Positions 40,577 to 40,936 of a DNA stretch of 40,936 nt are shown piece after piece. The DNA lies in contig DATMLF010000254.1 in assembly GCA_035570595.1 (NCBI GenBank), positions 1 through 40,936 on the forward strand, in the 5' to 3' direction. The DNA is from AP-15 sp035570595. GTDB taxonomy: Bacteria; Pseudomonadota; Alphaproteobacteria; ATCC43930; CGMCC-115725. The position numbers and the translations under genes were made by a program. The notes below the pieces were generated by a model that worked only from the letters and a program-made list of their open reading frames with translations, made no database searches and had not been told where the DNA came from. The number at the start of each line of letters is the position of its first letter. Positions within the stretch are counted from its first letter, which is position 1.

Positions 40577-40936
40577 ATGGCCGGCGAGGACAACGCGGCA
40601 GTGGTCGATGCTGGCGAGCCGGGTGAGCGAGGGGCGGTCATGCCGTCAATCAGTCTCGATGATGTCCTGATCACATCGGAGCTGCGCAAGCGCGGCCAGC
40701 GCCGATCGCACCTGCACCGGGCGGCGTCCGCCTTGCATGAGCTCGCCCAACAGGTTGAAAAGCGTCCGTCGGAGGTGCTGCCCCGCCTCGTCGAGCTGGC
40801 GAGGGAGCATTGCGGGGCGGGTTCCGCCGGGATCAGCGTTTACGAGCCGCGGCCCGACAGCGCCGGTATTTTTCGGTGGAATTCGCTGACCGGCAAGGCC
40901 GCGCCCTTCAGCGGGGAAACGACGCCGCGAGACTTC
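40577..40936 (+). CDS. GAF-domain protein, N-terminal part (probable sensor histidine kinase)
   Basis: An open frame of 120 codons runs off the window end. It begins MAGEDNAAVVDAGEPGERGA, has a helical segment LHRAASALHELAQQVEKRPS, then a GAF-domain start LPRLVELAREHCGAGSAGIS followed by FRWNSLTGKAAP and ETTPRDF. The AGSAGIS...FRW..L.G.......TPRDF pattern is typical of the GAF domain of alphaproteobacterial HWE/HisKA_2-type sensor kinases. The kinase part would lie beyond the window, so that assignment is inference. An in-frame ATG at 40640 is an alternative start. Confidence 0.72.
   Translation, partial: MAGEDNAAVVDAGEPGERGAVMPSISLDDVLITSELRKRGQRRSHLHRAASALHELAQQVEKRPSEVLPRLVELAREHCGAGSAGISVYEPRPDSAGIFRWNSLTGKAAPFSGETTPRDF

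Noticed and set aside
1..40936. tRNA genes, rRNA, CRISPR arrays and complete insertion sequences
   Set aside because: None could be recognised by eye. Small tRNA genes could still be missed without a covariance-model scan.

Overview
The window is GC-rich, densely packed DNA from what looks like a soil or freshwater alphaproteobacterium. The evidence for that is the GC-rich codon use, frequent GTG starts, ATGA/GTGA stop-start overlaps, and several dispersed palindromic intergenic repeats of the kind common in Bradyrhizobium-like genomes. It carries no rRNA, tRNA, transposase or CRISPR array that I can see. The organism assignment is inference.

The centrepiece (about 3.8-17.3 kb, + strand) is a complete 15-gene cluster for an actinobacterial-type [NiFe]-hydrogenase, group 1h (formerly group 5). 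It holds the small and large subunits, a NifU-like protein that has lost its Cys pair, DUF5947, DUF6084, an unassigned 451-aa protein, a maturation protease, a DUF6893 mini membrane protein, then hypF, hypC, a GmhA-like SIS sugar-phosphate isomerase, hypD, hypE, hypA and hypB. Nearly all junctions overlap or are only a few bases apart, so the cluster is probably one transcript. Enzymes of this group oxidise H2 down to atmospheric traces in air. The small subunit has Asp in place of one proximal-cluster Cys (C34-x2-D37), as in the structurally characterised Ralstonia enzyme, and it has no Tat signal. A perfect FNR/FixK-type box (TTGA-N6-TCAA) lies 60 bases before the first gene. No recognised electron-acceptor gene is present. 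The conserved accessory proteins of unknown function are the best candidates for undescribed biology.

Left flank (1-3.6 kb): the 3' end of argG on the + strand meets a minus-strand pair, a long acyl-CoA dehydrogenase and an EamA-type exporter. Right of the hydrogenase (17.4-21 kb): a secreted LVIVD-repeat protein with its own promoter, a BamE-like small protein, a MITE-like palindromic element and a CBS-BON protein. From 21 to 27 kb there is acyl-CoA and detoxification metabolism: two family III CoA-transferases, a GST, a crotonase-fold protein, a luciferase-like oxidoreductase and a glyoxalase-like protein. From 27 to 32 kb: a membrane class III nucleotide cyclase; a minus-strand trio of HpcH/HpaI aldolase, AlkB and a small secreted protein; a BNR-propeller protein; and a DUF202 membrane protein. 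From 32 to 37 kb: two acyl-CoA dehydrogenases flanking a low-GC pair of orphan genes, then a membrane protein and an acyltransferase 3. From 37 to 40.9 kb: an AT-rich orphan membrane gene, a cupin / fumarylacetoacetate-hydrolase-fold / PLP aminotransferase catabolic group, a repeat-rich spacer, and the start of a GAF-domain protein that runs off the end.
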